A stretch of DNA of 64,000 nucleotides from an uncultured Aquimonas sp. (GTDB taxonomy: Bacteria > Pseudomonadota > Gammaproteobacteria > Xanthomonadales > Xanthomonadaceae): the NCBI RefSeq assembly GCF_937888285.1, contig NZ_CALART010000011.1, forward strand, positions 62,001-126,000, written 5' to 3'. Below the pieces are notes generated by a model. That model ran no database searches and was not told the DNA's origin. It saw only the letters and a program-made list of their open reading frames with translations. Position numbers and translations under genes: made by a program. This document shows positions 63,384 to 64,000 of this stretch, piece by piece (position 1 is the stretch's first letter; every line of letters starts with the position of its first letter).

Positions 63384-64000
63384 ACTCGCTGCCCTGCCCA
63401 TCTTCGACGACAACTACGTCTGGCTGCTCTCCGCAGCCGACGGCTCGGCCATTGTCGTCGATCCCGGCGACGCCGAGCCGGTGCTGCGCGCACAGGCCGC
63501 GGGTCTGGACATCCGGGCGATCCTGGTCACCCATCACCATGCGGACCACGTCGGTGGCGTCGAGCAGCTGCAGGCGCGGATCGGCCTGCCCTGCTTCGCG
63601 CCGGACGACGCACGGATTCCGGGTGACCTCAACGTGGTTCGCGACGGCGAAGCGCTGGCGATCGCAGGATGGAACGCGCCAGTGCAGGTCATCGCCACGC
63701 CCGGCCACACGCGATCGCACCTCAGCTATGTCTGCGCCGGTCATCTGTTCTGCGGCGACACCTTGTTCAGTCTGGGCTGCGGTCGACTGTTCGAGGGCAG
63801 TCCGGAGCAGATGCACGCTTCGCTGCAGCGCCTCGCGTCGCTACCAGGCGACACCCTGGTCTGCTGCACGCACGAATACAGCGCCAGCAATGCCCGCTTC
63901 GCACGCTCCGTCGATCCGCACAACCTGGCGCTGCGTGAGCGCGAGCGGGCGATCGCCGAGGCGCGCGCTGCGGGGCAGCCCAGCCTGCCGGTCAGCCTCG
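63364..64000 (+). CDS. gloB: Hydroxyacylglutathione hydrolase (glyoxalase II), 5' part
   Basis: Hydrolyses S-D-lactoylglutathione to lactate and glutathione in methylglyoxal detoxification. The gene runs off the window end, so only about 212 residues are seen of about 250. The metallo-beta-lactamase motifs are complete: LPIFDDNYVWLL at the N terminus, THHHADHVGG, ATPGHTRSHLSY, FCGDTLFSLGCGR and CCTHEYSASNARFA. The start is a GTG at 63364 or 63376; neither has a clear ribosome-binding site. In E. coli gloB adjoins yafS-rnhA-dnaQ; here it is 10 kb away. Confidence 0.92.
   Translation, partial: MPSRVLTLAALPIFDDNYVWLLSAADGSAIVVDPGDAEPVLRAQAAGLDIRAILVTHHHADHVGGVEQLQARIGLPCFAPDDARIPGDLNVVRDGEALAIAGWNAPVQVIATPGHTRSHLSYVCAGHLFCGDTLFSLGCGRLFEGSPEQMHASLQRLASLPGDTLVCCTHEYSASNARFARSVDPHNLALRERERAIAEARAAGQPSLPVSL

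Overview
The window is chromosomal DNA of a high-GC gammaproteobacterium. Gene content suggests the order Lysobacterales (Xanthomonadales): a phoB-phoR-ppk1-ppx block, a DUF2007 gene behind tesB, 4-nt overlapping gene chains, and several exported proteins ending in a Phe-x-Asp-Gly-Phe-Glu-like tail that I associate with this order. The order is an inference from style and neighbourhoods. No plasmid, phage or complete insertion sequence is seen.

Layout. 0-3.2 kb: the tail of an EamA transporter and a large periplasmic-sensor diguanylate cyclase. 3.2-5.8 kb: a visibly AT-richer stretch with one polytopic membrane protein, probably acquired. 5.8-18.5 kb: housekeeping genes (PmtA-like methyltransferase, rlmL, AmpD-like amidase, tesB, bpt, mfd) mixed with regulators (MarR, an ECF sigma factor with a C-terminal membrane domain, a TIGR02999-like ECF sigma factor). 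18.5-32.4 kb: accessory genes with exported beta-rich proteins (choice-of-anchor Q, FG-GAP, delta-60 repeat), a DUF4398/OmpA pair, small-molecule enzymes, a poorly coding 1.6-kb stretch (23.9-25.5 kb) and a 198-bp tandem repeat. 32.4-39.3 kb: lemA/DUF2207, radical SAM, SRPBCC, CNNM-type transporter and a Coa1-like protein. 39.4-46.9 kb: phosphate and polyphosphate control (ppx, ppk1, phoR, phoB) with a PHO-box-like site inside the end of the upstream M48 protease gene. 47-49.4 kb: a pxpA-DUF969-DUF979 chain for 5-oxoproline. 49.5-58.2 kb: tRNA-Ser(UGA), an M12 metalloprotease, a yafS-rnhA-dnaQ-kinase chain, relA and a large exported protein. 58.3-64 kb: VanY-like peptidase, DUF2062 protein, amidohydrolase, glycine-zipper protein, an alpha/beta hydrolase and the start of gloB.

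How the genes fit together. PhoB/PhoR sense phosphate, Ppk1 and Ppx make and degrade polyphosphate, and RelA makes (p)ppGpp, so much of the 39-56 kb part concerns nutrient stress. RnhA, DnaQ and Mfd serve replication and repair. The strongest candidate for something undescribed is the shared C-terminal tail on four otherwise unrelated exported proteins, with a fifth internal copy.
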